Of a stretch of DNA of 64,000 nt, positions 45,066 through 59,248 are shown one piece after another. Within the stretch, counting starts at the first letter, position 1. Every line of letters starts with the position of its first letter. This DNA comes from Chrysomallon squamiferum. Taxonomy: Eukaryota; Mollusca; Gastropoda; Neomphalida; Peltospiridae. Both the position numbers and the translations under genes were made by a program. The notes under the pieces were generated by a model. That model was not told the origin of the DNA. It worked only from the letters and a program-made list of their open reading frames with translations, and did not search any database. The stretch covers positions 20,483,394 to 20,547,393 of the forward strand of contig CM022672.1 of the NCBI GenBank assembly GCA_012295275.1, in the 5' to 3' direction.

Positions 45066-47691
45066 AAAAATGATGCTAATGTTCACTGGAAATTTGAAAG
45101 TAAGTTTACAAAACATTATAATAAATTTAAACAAATATTTGGTTATGAATAATTTTCAGTTACTACATTGATTCTTACATACTTTACAGGAATGATACAG
45201 TTTAGAAATGGAGACAAATGACAGTATTTGAAACTAACAGAGTTCTGTTATTTTTAGATGTGGAAACTTCTACAAATGGTAGAGCTATAAATATAATGTG
45301 ATTACCTCATAGTGGTAATTCATGCAAGTCAAATCTAGCCAACATTTATCTCCCCTTATCTTTATCAAGCCCTGAATTAGCAAAAGCAAAAAAAAAAAAA
45401 AAAATTAAAACATTTTAATTTTACAAATTTCATTTTTAAATTCATACACAAAAATTATGCATTAAAAATCTTGGCAAACAAATGAACAAATACTGATTGC
45501 ATAACATACACATAAATATTCAAAACATAACAACAACATATTTATGATACTATTAACTTTTATTACTAAATCACTAGTAGAAATAATCAAAATGTCAGTC
45601 ACGTAAAGTCTGATGTCACTTTCATATGATGCATATTTGAATAGCATTTGGCTGGTTTAGTACAGGAATAGTTTATTACTTTAACAGATATCTGGGGGGT
45701 TTCTCTCAACTGTCACACTATCCAATTTTTCTATGCACTTTTCATTCATTTATTTAATATTTTTATACCTTGTAGATTATTTATAATTGATGTAAAAATA
45801 TTTAAGCATAAATTAATTTGATTAACCAACAGTTTTTGTTAGTTTTGCAAATCAAATTTTTCATCATGTCCATTTCATGTAATTAAAAACAGAGGCCCCA
45901 GGGTGAAATTTTGTACTGTGACAGAAGTACGATAAATTAGGTAGTATAGTTATAAAACTTTTTATAAAGACATTATCTCTTCATAGTGTTGTAAGAAGTA
46001 GCTAATGTCCAGGTTGATAATCACTTTAATTTAGATGAAGTTAAAACTGAATATTTCTAATTCTCAAAGAGAAAGTTAATGTACTCACAGCACCCAGCAT
46101 GATTCTGAAAATGAGCCAGCGATATCCCCAGACGACAACAAGTGATGTTGGTGTGTGTTTTGGAAACACTGACAAGTTCAACACGGGACACAAGAAAATG
46201 GCCAAAAATCCAGTTTCCAACACCTGTGATTCCCATCCTGAAATCCACAATCAGTGAAACATATAATTTAATAAATAATTATATACATACATATATACAA
46301 ATATGTGTTTGCATACACACACACAGGCACACACTCAGATAAAAATGAATGAATATAAAGAGCAAGTGATTTTATTTACTTCATTATGTATAAATTGTTG
46401 ACTAATCTAAGAATTATTTGAGATCAAATTTATTTTCATTAATAATAAAATAATTTTTTAATTATCATAAAGACATTATTTTATATATATAAATAACATA
46501 AATTTTTTATAATTTTAATCAAACACATTTCAGCCTCTAACCTAGTCTTTCATACCAATAAAAAGATTTTAAACAATTTAATAAGTAAATTTATACTTAC
46601 CAAATGAATACCTGTTTAAATTACAGATATGGAATAGATCAAATAATAAACAGAAACATTATATATATTAAAAAATTAATATAAAATTAAAGACATTTTA
46701 AAAATTTTTATTTGTTTATAATATTTATAAAGGTAATTTTTTCTCCTTTTTATTACTTGTTTTTTTTTTTTTTTTATTATTATTATTTTTTTTTAATTGT
46801 GTTATTTTTATTGTTTATTTAGTAAATTTATTATTATTATTTTATTATTATTTGTTGTTTCTGTTGTTTGTGTGTGGGTGTTGTTTTCCTTTTTAGAAAT
46901 GTTTAGAATTTTATTACGTATTATTATTGTGCATGCAGAAAAATGAAACAAACTCACCATCTCTGACCAACATTGACAATGGAATGATACAGGATCCAGA
47001 GAATAAACATAATAAGCCAATTGCCTGCTCCAAATACAATGAGGTACAATGACAACAATAAACCAGCGTATGCAATGTAATCTAGAATTTGATCAAGGTA
47101 CTGCTCATAGTCAAACAGCCAGATGATGGTCGGGGCATAATTAAAAGCCACCCAGTTGAAGCCGTCTGCCTTCTCCTTGACATAATTGAGATGTTTGGCT
47201 GCTGGTAGCAGACCTTTCAAACCAATAAGCTGCTTATTCTGATTAAGGGCAACAAAAAAAGCAACAACTGAAAAAAACAAATTGAAGTGTATTTGAAGCA
47301 TGCACAAAGTAACTAACTGTAGGAGTATTTTTATGCAAATTATTGCTTAGGAAGGTTGTAACAGACATTTACTTTTATTCTTATTATATATTTCCTATTA
47401 CAAAAAACTTACATTTACAGTCAAAAGTTTTTTGTTGTTTTTTAAATAAAAGCTCTTATAATATAATAAATGATGCTAAAGAGTCAATGATACTCTTTTA
47501 AAAAAGAAAGTTAATTTTTTTTTTTTTTTTTAAAGATGGACAAAAACATAACAGAATAATTTTATTAATATTATTTTGTGTTTATTATATAATAATATTG
47601 TCTTTGCTATTAGAATAATAATTTTTATAAAATAAATAATAATTTTTATAAAATAAATGGAATTTTATCATGTTATTATTTGTTTAAGTGA

Positions 47692-47745
<54 letters not shown>

Positions 47746-48069
47746 CAATCAATCAATCAATCAATCAAAAATAAATATATTGAATAATAAAATAATTTTA
47801 TATCAGATATTATTCTTACAATAAATAAACCCAAGATAACGGAGTAAAACAATTCGTGTAAGCCAGTATGTGCCAGTATCTAAATTAATCTCGGATTCCG
47901 AGTCGGACGTTGTTACAACTTCTGGAAAAGTATCAGTTAAGTCCTTTTCGTTGTTTCTCTCTATATTTGAGTTATCATTCTTATTAGTATCAGTCTCATG
48001 TCTGCCTGATTTTCTGCGGCGAAGGCCTTCTGCATCCGCAACATTAACATCTGTGTCGTCTTTAGCCAT
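40331..48069 (-). CDS. LMF1: LMF1, lipase maturation factor 1
   Basis: Eleven coding exons: 47820-48069, 46958-47267, 46601-46611, 46089-46237, 45306-45371, 44812-44979, 43692-43863, 42794-42947, 41918-42101, 41173-41285 and 40331-40511. They sum to 1758 bp (585 aa) with every junction in phase and GT-AG. LMF1 is a multispanning ER protein needed to fold homodimeric lipases. Matches run the whole length: NQNKQLIG, GWESQVLETGFL, FRIMLGAGLIKIRGD, FETLTNHFVEL, LIVSGNLSFLNWLT, FKCKPG, RRPCLISPYHYRLDW and HNPF. The cytosolic N terminus is acidic, Ser-rich and lineage-variable. Exon 3 is only 11 nt and supplies the YSF before GWES; without it the frame breaks. Intron 6 contains a hAT MITE. No lesion is visible. 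Confidence 0.93.
41297..41392. repeat. (AAGT)n/(AAAT)n tetranucleotide tract
   Basis: A tetranucleotide array in LMF1 intron 9, about 12 bp from the exon 10 acceptor. It covers the region where a polypyrimidine tract would be expected (CTTA/TTTA on the transcribed strand). Confidence 0.9.
44165..44440. mobile_element. hAT-type MITE in LMF1 intron 6
   Basis: 276 bp bounded by perfect 11-bp inverted repeats (CAGGGGTGCCC and GGGCACCCCTG), flanked by 8-mers atatacag and acatacag that differ at one base. The CAGGGGTGCCC-type end is common among hAT MITEs. It has no coding capacity. Confidence 0.85.
46601..46611 (-). other. LMF1: 11-nt microexon of LMF1
   Basis: GTATTCATTTG lies between an acceptor (TTTAAACAG) and a strong donor (GTAAGTATAA). 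It is required to join exon 2 (ending in phase 2, TG) to exon 4 (starting GATGGGAATC) and restores W-Y-S-F-G-W, the conserved LMF1 sequence. Confidence 0.9.
47690..47770. repeat. (AAT)n/(CAAT)n tract in LMF1 intron 1
   Basis: A trinucleotide array followed by a short CAAT array about 50 bp from the exon 1 donor. Confidence 0.9.
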
Positions 48070-48455
48070 TAGCTTCAAATTTTAAGTGTCGAATGATGAA
48101 TATGTTGACACTCTGGCCAAAACTTATATACTAAACGGAACATTTGAAATAGAACAGTGCATAATGTAAAGTAGCCAGTTCTTGTAATGAACGATAACTC
48201 GTACTATTTTCCATCAAAGAATTTCCTCCCTTCATTAAGCAATTACTTAGATAAATATACATCACGTGCCTCATGTGGGCAATTTAACTCATAACGCATT
48301 CGCTAATTGTTAAAATACCTACATAAATAAATAAATAGATAGGCAAATAAAAATAAACTCTACCATAATCTATTATCGATAATAATAATAATAATTGTAT
48401 TAATAATAATAATAATTCATAATAATAATGTAATAATAATAATAATAATAAATCT

Positions 48456-48541
<86 letters not shown>

Positions 48542-48684
48542 AACCTCCAACCCCAACACCCAGACATATGTACAAAGTGTCAGATTAAAGCAAAAGATGA
48601 CGTTGAGGCCAAAATTTATAGCATAAATTGCTGAAATTATAGCATTAATATATATATATATATCTATTATCTATTTATTTTTTT

Positions 48685-48718
<34 letters not shown>

Positions 48719-48921
48719 CTATATAGCTTTTTTTATTTCAACATTACACAATATCATTGGTTTTATATAATAAAAATCAATTTTTTTTTATTTTATTGTA
48801 CAAGTATATATTATTATTATTATTAAAATGACATTAAGAAATTCAACCTTTTGGTTTCAAATATTATAAAAATAAAAAATGGTATATATAAATAAAATTA
48901 AAAATCAATTTCTTTCGAGCC

Positions 48922-48968
<47 letters not shown>

Positions 48969-49980
48969 ACACACACACACATGCATGCAACCACACGTCA
49001 TCACAAATAAGTACACAAATTAATAAATAAATAAAAATAAATAAATAACAAAATTACACACACACACAAAAACACACACTACACGTGCACAAACTTGAAT
49101 ACGTTGATTAAATAACGATTCCTAAACTAACTGTTAATAAGAATAACAACAGAGTGGAATGATTCTTTACACAGTCTGTAGTGTGCTTTTGCAGATTTAT
49201 TTCTTCTTTGAAGAATAACTTTTGTTTGTTTAACAATGCTTGGCAGATTTTAATTACACTCACTGCTGCTACTGTGTCACCACTACAACTAATCCTATAT
49301 AAGCATCTCGACTTAAATATCATTATTTAAAAAGAAACAAAGCAAAAGCGCACCAACAGCTAACTAGATGTATGATGTTAACATTGTTTACATACACTCA
49401 CTAGACAAATAATATTATATCAATATATACATTAAAACACACACACACATGCACAACACACATTCACTTACTGGGTTTTCTTTTACGAAGGGATTAACTG
49501 TAAGGGAGGAATTATCTTAATGAATTTCAAAAATTTGATAACGATCCAAATTTCAAATATTCGTAGTTTTTATTAATCACACTTTATTTAGGTTAGTTAC
49601 TGAACTAAACATCCGTACGTGTCTGTCACTGGATATTCGGCCTCATGGTTATAAATTTAACTGTGAAAGAAATGCATACAATTAATGTGCGCTTAAGGTA
49701 AACACATAATAGGACCTTTTGATTATTATTTTTTTTATATATAATTTTTTATTATGTGGATTTTTATCTATAAATACAAGTTAAAAGTGGCGTGTCAAGA
49801 TGGCAATAAACCTGACTCTATTACTCACGGTGAGTGTCACAAATCATTCGTTTTGTAACAAGGAAGCGTAACGCGAAACCAAACGTGACCTGCGACTTAC
49901 CTTTCGTCACACCTGAAGAAACAGAGCCAAAAATACAGGCCCCGCTAAACAGATATATGTGTGACAGCGGATCTTTGCTG
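48070..49980. other. Spacer between divergent LMF1 and tetraspanin genes
   Basis: About 1.9 kb, presumably with the LMF1 promoter at the left end (no TATA seen). It contains a CT tract (48453-48538), TA tracts (48649-48718) and ATT and CA tracts (48920-48980). No coding region is supported. Confidence 0.6.
48453..48538. repeat. (CT)n microsatellite upstream of LMF1
   Basis: About 85 bp of CT, some 390 bp upstream of the LMF1 start codon (GA on the LMF1 sense strand). Confidence 0.95.
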
Positions 49981-49985
49981 GTGTG

Positions 49986-50020
49986 AGCTATATATATATT
50001 CACAAGAAAACTTACAGACG
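49986..50020 (+). promoter_or_regulatory. Candidate TATA box and start region for tetraspanin exon 1a
   Basis: A TATATATATATT stretch lies about 175 bp upstream of the first ATG in a locally CpG-richer segment, so a start near 50020 would give a leader of about 150 nt. TA runs are common here, so this is tentative. Confidence 0.3.
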
Positions 50021-50172
50021 TGGGTTTTTTAACTCAAGACGAGAGTAGAACGTTTCTTCCAGTGTAAATATTTGTCGGAACAGAAGTAAGGGTGAAATAC
50101 CGGAGTGAACACCGCTTGGGCTGAACGATAATCGTCAACACAGGTGTTTAAAAAGCAGTTTTTTCGTCCATC

Positions 50173-50523
50173 ATGGGGACCTTACGACGCATACTGACTC
50201 CTCGCAAAAGACCAGATCGAAGTGCGGTGAATCTGTTTTACAAGTATCTCCTGTTTTTCGTCAACTTCATATTCTTAGTAAGTGTAACGTTCATTTTACT
50301 TTATTACAGTTGGTGTACTCTAAATATTTGTTGGTGGAGTTATTGTTATTGTCTGTTTTTCGGTCGTTTTGTTAATCGCCGAGAGCGGGTTAAGTGAAAT
50401 AGAATGTTTTCTTCACACCTATGGCAAACTGAAGTTTTTTTTCGGTGTGTGTGTCTGTTTGTAAATGAATGTATTTATATATAATGTTTTTATGTGTTTC
50501 TTTCTATCTATCTATCTATCTAT

Positions 50524-50566
<43 letters not shown>

Positions 50567-52020
50567 ACATCATCTTATTTGTGTTATTTGACACCTGTAA
50601 GAAAATTTGTTTTTGACATACATATTATACCTTTGTATACATAGACCCATACGTTCCAAATACAGACACACACATAATTATGCATACATGTTATTACATG
50701 AAGGAAACATTAACACTAACACTGTTCTATCTCAGTGTCAGTGACAGACACGGGTTATATAAACATTCAAATAACCAGATTCCTGGTTGCTATTACTTTA
50801 ACTAAGCCTGACTATTGTTTTAACTGGTGAAGCATTTTGACGTTAAACTGGTCTCAGCAACTGCTATCGATCAGGTCAAGTGTAGCATCAGGCTATGAAC
50901 ACAGCCTGCCACTGTGATGATAAAAGCACACAGCTCATTTTCTCTTCTCACACTTCAGTTACTGGCGCATCTTGGAATAGTTCCCTTTTCTGCATTATCT
51001 CACCGTTTCTCCCTCTGTAGCCGTCTGTTTACCAAACATTATTAGCTACAGAGTGGGCACACTGCCGAAATATTTCGTGAAGCTGTGGTTAAAACAATGT
51101 CGATGTATAATAATCATTATTCACTCTGCCAGTACAGGATGTTCCGAAAGTTGGTTTGATAATAATATAAATTTATAGCAGGCCTATAGTGCGTTGGCCT
51201 AAAACCATCAGCGGACACCTACAATCGTCTTTGTTTATTCAAGTACAAAGTCAGTAATTACCGTCATAGTTTTCTAGCTTTCTCTGTTTATTTATTTTAT
51301 TTTATTTTATTTTATTTATTTTATTTTTTTATTTTTTAATTTTGCTGTTTAAGTACTGGAGTATAATTACTTGTCTTGAGATAATGCTTATATCGTCCAG
51401 AGGCTGAACTAATGGAGAAAAATGTGCAGTATTCTCATTAATGTAACTGCCTGACAGCTGTTTATATTTACGATGTTGCCACTCTGACTGGAAAGTTGTT
51501 GTTATTTCTCGCAATGGAGGGAATTACTCAGCAAGTTGATGTTTCAGGGAGCGACCGAAGCGCCGTGAATCTAATCATAAAATATTTTATTTTCTTCATC
51601 AATTTTATCTTCATCGTAAGTAATATTTCACCTTATATATTTCTTCTTCTCTCTTTTCTTTGTCTTATTTACTTTCTTACTTTTCCTGATAACAAAGCCG
51701 TTCTCGTCTGCCAGGTGACATAAACAATACAATTATTGATTTTTCCACGTGGCGGCCATCATCAATTGTTGTTGTTTTCTGACTGGAAAGCCTCCAGAAA
51801 ACTGAACTTCCGGTCGATAAACAGTATTTTCCTACGTTCTTTATTATTATTATTATTATTATAAAATTTTGTTTTTAATGATTTAGATAACATATATAAA
51901 ATATTCAGCTTATATTGTACTTTAACAGACGTACTGAGAGCTTATAATTAGGAGATATCGCTTAGTATATCAATACTTCTAATATATATATATAAATCCT
52001 TTTTTAACATATATCCCATA

Positions 52021-52115
<95 letters not shown>

Positions 52116-53350
52116 AATACGTTTCAGTTTATTGTATTATCAAGTCACCGAGTATGAAAATAAAATAGTTAAAATGTCTTTCGTGATTTTAACGTAACTA
52201 TTTTTATTAGGCCTCTGTGTTTACTACTATATTTTACTAGTCATGCGTGAACATTTAAAGAACTAAAAGGTGCAGTCAATGCACGTTTCTCGTGTAAACG
52301 GATAAATAGTCATTACTTTTCATTAAGATGTTACAGGATGAATCACCAGACTAATTTAGTTTCTGGGGCGTTGTATGTTTTCTTGTAAGAAAACTTGCTT
52401 ATTTTTCATTATCATCATTTTAATAATAATTATGTTTTCTTTTTTTTTTTTTTATACGAACGATGGGGATTTGAATATTATAGTTGAAGTTCGAAACAAA
52501 ATCAAAGCTTACATAAGTATAGTTTATGCAGACACATTCGTCGTAATTTAAACATGCACACATAAGCTATATATACACACTCATAGACATACATACTGAT
52601 AATCAGACATATATGCATAAGTTAATGTACTTACATATGTCATTGCATGTGTGTGTGTGTGTGTGTTTTATGGATGTGTCTCCAGAATCGGCCTGCATGT
52701 GACCTCATATATTATTATTATTGTGTGATATTGTTATTATTATCAGTGGTAAAACTTGATCTGACAACAACAAACTGGAAGTGTACAAAGACATATTTGC
52801 ACTACTCTTACCGACTGCAGCAGTCCACAGATTTAATAAAGCTCTCTTCAGATAACACGAAGTATTAACGAAATACGATCTCACCAAAATCACATCTGTG
52901 AACTTGACTCACCTACTTTGAAACAAATTTATAATATTAAAAACAGCAACAACAACAAAGATGATAATAACAATAAAAACAACAACATTACTAACAACAA
53001 CAACAATCATGGTAATAACACAGATCGTATAACAAATATTTAAAAAATACTTTAACCTCTTACAGTATTTGTAACATTAAACATATTTGCCAGTGTTGTG
53101 TAGTTTTTGATAAATTCGCACACGAATACAACGGGTCATTCGCTTTTAAATACGTGACTTAGGAATGGGTTCACTTAAAATGTTGCTTTGGCGACATTTG
53201 ATCTCAAACGTTTGATTGCCATGTTATGGCTACTCCACGTAGGTTTATATTTAACAACACGATAGTGACTTTATTTATCCTGCAGCGTAATCTAATATCA
53301 GTACAGAGCTTAGAAGATCGATTATTTAATATATACATACAGGCATATCT

Positions 53351-53386
<36 letters not shown>

Positions 53387-53541
53387 TCATGACATCACAG
53401 TTTTTAAAGTTAATGTTAATGATGTTACTATTGCTATAATTACTTTTATTATTATTATTATTATTATTTTTATTTATCATCATCATTATTATTATTTTTA
53501 TTTTTAATAGTTTTTGTTACTGTTGTTATTGTTGTTGCTGC

Positions 53542-53596
<55 letters not shown>

Positions 53597-54116
53597 GTTG
53601 TTGTATTTCTTTGTTCGTTAAGGTAACATCTACCATGTATCTTCATAATTTTATTATTACCAGGAAGATTATAATAAGTATTTAGGCTGTTTGGTCGTCC
53701 AAAGAAGGCACACTTTAAAGAAACATGTCATAACATTTCTTTGATCAGATTCTATACATCCTCATATATTTACTTATAGCAACGACTGACAGCTATGATT
53801 AGTATACTGAAATAATATATAAAATGCATTTAACCTTCATTTCTTTTTTTTCTTTTTTTTTTTGGTGGGTGGGTGGGGAAACTACCTAAACAATAAAATA
53901 CGTTTTAAAATAACTGTTACCACGCGTAACAATGTTTCTGGAAATACACAAATATCATGGAAGTTAATTGATTATTTTATTATTGATATTTTTGTTTTGT
54001 TTCCATTAATTAATTCTTAAAGTACCGTTAATATATCTGGTGGTAACGATGATTATGGATGATGATATTAATGCTTTTATTATCATCATTCTACTTCTTT
54101 TTCTTCTTCTTTTTTG

Positions 54117-54164
<48 letters not shown>

Positions 54165-55495
54165 TAGAATTGTAGAAATGTAGAAATATTTATGAATTAC
54201 TTCATCTAGATATCGCCCACATGATGAAAGCAAATACACCACCACGCCTTAACAGCCTTTATTCTCCGTGCCTATACATACAGTACAGAATACTGACATA
54301 TCTAGTTTCAGGTAAGTTTCATGGGCGTATCACGCAAATAAGAAAACTAGCGACATCACTGAGGTGACTATGGCTTTCAAGATGGGATGAATTTAATTAT
54401 AAAAATGAAATTACGCTTGTTAAACAATATTCCCCCCCCAAAAAAAAAAACCCTCAATAAAAAACAACAACAAAAAAACAAAAAAAAAACAAAAAAAAGG
54501 CAAGAAAAAACCCCAAAAGAAAACAAAAGACGAAGAAAAAAAAAAATCCTCTACACACAAAACTTCCACTCTAGAGCGGTTTTTATTACTCGTATATTTG
54601 TTATTTATATTATTTAAAGCTAGATTTCATTTTAACCCGCTTTTACCGAAAGAATACTACCTATTTATTTTCTGTTTTCTTTCGCTTTTATATACTTCTT
54701 CACTGTGTCCCATGGGAAGAAACGCATGGTCACATACACGCACACACCAAGTAAACTGTTCTACACGTTTAAATACAGGTTTTGTTTCTAATCTGTAAAA
54801 CTTTCGTTAGTTTTGTGAACAGTCATAGTTATTTGCTGTTTCACATGCAGAGACCATCACAAATTGTATACATTTAAAATCTTATTTTGCAGTCTAAAAA
54901 TGAACAATCTTCTTAGTTATTGCCATGCATCTTAAATGTACAGTGATTTCATTTTGAATTTATAATGATAAATTCAGCCAGAGAAGATTATTTAAAAATG
55001 CTGTGTTTTTTTAAGTGTCTGTTATACAACTTACATTCCTGAATACCTACACCTAGAGCAATGTTAATGTTAGCAAATTCAGCCGAGAGTGAGACTAGAT
55101 TTGATTTAAAATTTATTGAAATGCCCTGGGAAACAGAGGACATTGAATGATTAATGGTGGATCTGTATGATTCATCTTTTTTCTTCTTTTTCTTTTTTTT
55201 CTAAATAAGTTTATTTCGTATTGAAAAAATAGATAAAACATAACTAAACTAAGCTATATTTTATTAAAAACAAAACAAATTATAGTAATAGCTTAAAACA
55301 GATCTCATCAAATCGATAATTAGATTTATTAAATATACTGAACTCTCACTCTCTCTCTGCATCTTTTTCCCTCTGCCCCCTTTCTCTCTAATAATGTTTA
55401 TTATTATTATTATAATTTTTGGTTTCGTAATTTAGTTCTGTATATTCTTTCTTTCTAACCATCACCCACACACACACGCACACACATCCACACAT

Positions 55496-55541
<46 letters not shown>

Positions 55542-57706
55542 GCTTTCTCTCCACACTCACATTATAGTAAACAAATATAAAGGACAATACACTTTATTAT
55601 TGTTGTTGCATTTCTTCCTCTTTGCTAGTTCGGTGACAAATACTTTCGCATGACTTACGTTCAGATCTAGAGATAAAAATAGCTTCATATCTCTCAGTGA
55701 TCGGTTAACAAGCATTTCTTTACAACAGGCGCTCCTTTCTATATTTTGTACTGGGAATCACGATTGTTATTTGAACAGAGTATAATATTTCACTGTCGTG
55801 TTTTAATAAAACATTTAATATTTCTTGTTCGTGTATAATGTTGGTGGCGTTAGCCTAAATTCATGACGGTCTCTCTGTGTGTGTGTGTGTGTGTGTGTGA
55901 TAATCAAGTATATATGTACACATATAGCAATATATATGTATTATTGATGAATGAATGTGTGTGTGTGTTAATCAAGTATAGATATACACATATGGCAATG
56001 TATATGTATTATTAATGAATGAATGTATCTGTGCTATGTATTTATCTATAGATGTGTGTGTGTGTGTACTTACGTACTTACAAATGAATGTGTATCTATT
56101 GCCCACAACTGTTTTATCACAAGCGGTGCTGTGTAACTTTCTGTCAGAAGAGACAAGTAAAATATAACGGCTACTAGCTGACATAACGTGTAGAACAACA
56201 AGTTTTCTAATTCACAGAGTCATTACAAATGTATGACTGACATCTAAGAACCATTAATATCAATATGTCATTAAGCATAATTAAACATATATTAATCATT
56301 CTAATGTTACAAATTATACTGTATGACACTTGACCTGTTAATTAATAATTAATGTATCATTGTTTAATAAACTGTTAGTTGTTGCACGTTACATCGGCAT
56401 TGTAAAATAAAGTGTTATGAGTAGAATGTCAGTGAGTGACATCGTTTATACTTCAGTTGTCTAAATGTGTTAAATGTTGCACATTTTATAATTAAAGATG
56501 CTAATAACGCATTTTTCTTTATGAATTTTTGTTTTATTAGAATATTAAATATTAACTGGTTATAAAGGTTAAATAGATAGTAATTGTTAATCAGAAATCC
56601 TGCACAAATTTTGGGTCTTCTGAATAAACATTGTTGACCAGGTTAGTAAAAAATATAAATGAATTCTTCGTTGGCATTGAACCATGCTCTATGCGACATT
56701 TAAACTGGCTTGTTGCTGAATAACTAGTTAACACTGTGTGTGTGCATACAACGACTACAGATAATCTACTTTGTTATTTAAGTATTGCTGAGATAGTCAT
56801 CTACTACAATTTTTTTTTTTTTTTTTTTGTCTTTGTCGAAATGTCAACGTATCGAAAACTGGTTTTGAACTGTGTCTTTGTTTCTCGACTGTCAGGTCTG
56901 CATATCAACAACAACAACAACAACAACAATAATATTATATCAGTTAGATACATTTGAATTAACAGTTTCTTTAATTTATGTAAAACCTGTATATTTTATT
57001 TATCATTATATAAACTGCTTTTTCTTTCAGCTGCTGGGTCTGGCGTTGACAGTAAGCGGGACGTACATTTTAATCACAACAAACAAACAGGTTGTCTCAT
57101 TCATGGACTTCGTCTTTGATCCAGCATGCCTCATAACTCTTGCAGGGGCTATATGCACGTTCATTGCATTCTTCGGCTGTGCAGGCGCACTCAGAGAAAA
57201 CACCGGTTTTCTCAAAGTGGTAAATATAAAAATGTACATGATACCTGTGTGTGTGCATGCGTGTATGCGTGTATGCATGTATATGTGCATGTGAGGGCAT
57301 GAGTATATGTTTGTGTATGAATGTTTCCTAATGTAAAGTTATTAAATATTTACTGATTAACGTTCTTTTGAATAATAACGGTAATTATAATAATAACCAT
57401 AATTGCAATAATATGTATAAATAACATAGCTTTGTTTCTTTTTATTTTATTTTTTTTATTAATTTGTATTTTATTATGTATTTCGCGTAAGATACAATCT
57501 ATCGTATAAAAATAAAATCGGAATGTACTAAAATATAGCAACCTTTTTAAATCAGATAATGATGTTATGATTTTCCTCTTTATAATACTACTGCTGCCAC
57601 TACTACTTCTACTACTGTTTCTTCTGCTACTACTACTACTTCTACTAGTGCTTTTACTGCAGATACTACTATTGATATTCCTTTTTTGTTGTCGCATTAA
57701 CAACTG

Positions 57707-57777
<71 letters not shown>

Positions 57778-58338
57778 GTTAATACTACAACGACTTGTTC
57801 TACTACTGCAAATACTACTACTGATCTGTTTTTTTTTTTTTCCAGTATAAAATAATTTTGTCGGTACTGTTTATTCTGGAGCTGGCTTTCGTCATCATAA
57901 TATTTATTTACTATTATGTGCCTGACGTGAGAAAAACGCTGAAACTTTATCCCGAGGATTTACTCAAAACGGCTATAGAAAAATACGAGTCTGACGAAAA
58001 AGAAGATTTGAAAAACGTTTTAGATACCATTCAGAAAACGGTAAGTTAATGAAACTCATTCTGTAATATTTCAGAATATACATTATAGTATAGTATTGTT
58101 ATCTGCCGAATAAATTTAAAAAATATACATTATTTAGTGAATTTTAATTAATATTATTTTATTTAAAAAAAAAAGAAAAAAAAAAAAAAAAAAAAAGAAA
58201 GGTGTATTTATTTTCTTATTTTGTTTTATTAAACAGATTTTTATTTTTAAATTTTATTTAGTTTTTATTTTAGTATAATTTATTATGTATGTTACACATT
58301 TATTACTTCGTATCACTTCACTATACTATTTATAATTT

Positions 58339-58381
<43 letters not shown>

Positions 58382-58509
58382 TATATCCTTTTCTTTTTCT
58401 AAATGTCGTCGTTTCATTAAGAGGAATGTAAAAAAATCCGTGATAGACTGAGGAAACAGAAACTTTTAATACCTTTTATTTCGTCATATTATTACTTGGT
58501 CGTCTTATT

Positions 58510-58565
<56 letters not shown>

Positions 58566-59020
58566 TAAATAAAAATAAAAAAAAAAAAAATAAATAAATG
58601 ACAACCTGATATTATTATGTTCAGTATATTTTAGGACATTTGTACGTATCATTAAGGAGAATAATTTATTTTCGAGACTGTAAAAATGTTATTATATATA
58701 TATATATATCTTCCAGCTTCAATGTTGCGGTCTAAGTAATAATGAGACAGGTTATTTAAACTGGAATTTAAACAGATATTACTTTTGCAATGAGTCATCA
58801 GTCGGCGTTCTTAGTTGTTCAGTTCCCTTCTCCTGTTGCAAAATAAAACCGGTAGGTGGGGTTGTTTTCATTTATTAGTCCAGACTAACGTGTTAGTAAT
58901 ACTCATTTTCTGCTGTCTTTCTGCCTCTGTTCTTTTTCTTAAAAAATTTATGAGAATATTTATAGAACAGATTATTTACAAAGTTGTATAAACAAAACAA
59001 AATAATAACCCCAGAAATAC

Positions 59021-59060
<40 letters not shown>

Positions 59061-59191
59061 ATATATGTATGTATGTGTGTGTATTTATGTATGTATACAC
59101 ACATATGTATGTGTATATGTATGTATGTATGTATATACACATACATATATATGTATGTATATATATATGTATATGTATATGTATGTATGTA

Positions 59192-59248
<57 letters not shown>

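Noticed and set aside
57567-57782. Leu- and Tyr-rich frame before tetraspanin exon 3
   Set aside because: It is a TAC repeat in the intron, with the real exon starting after the acceptor at 57845.
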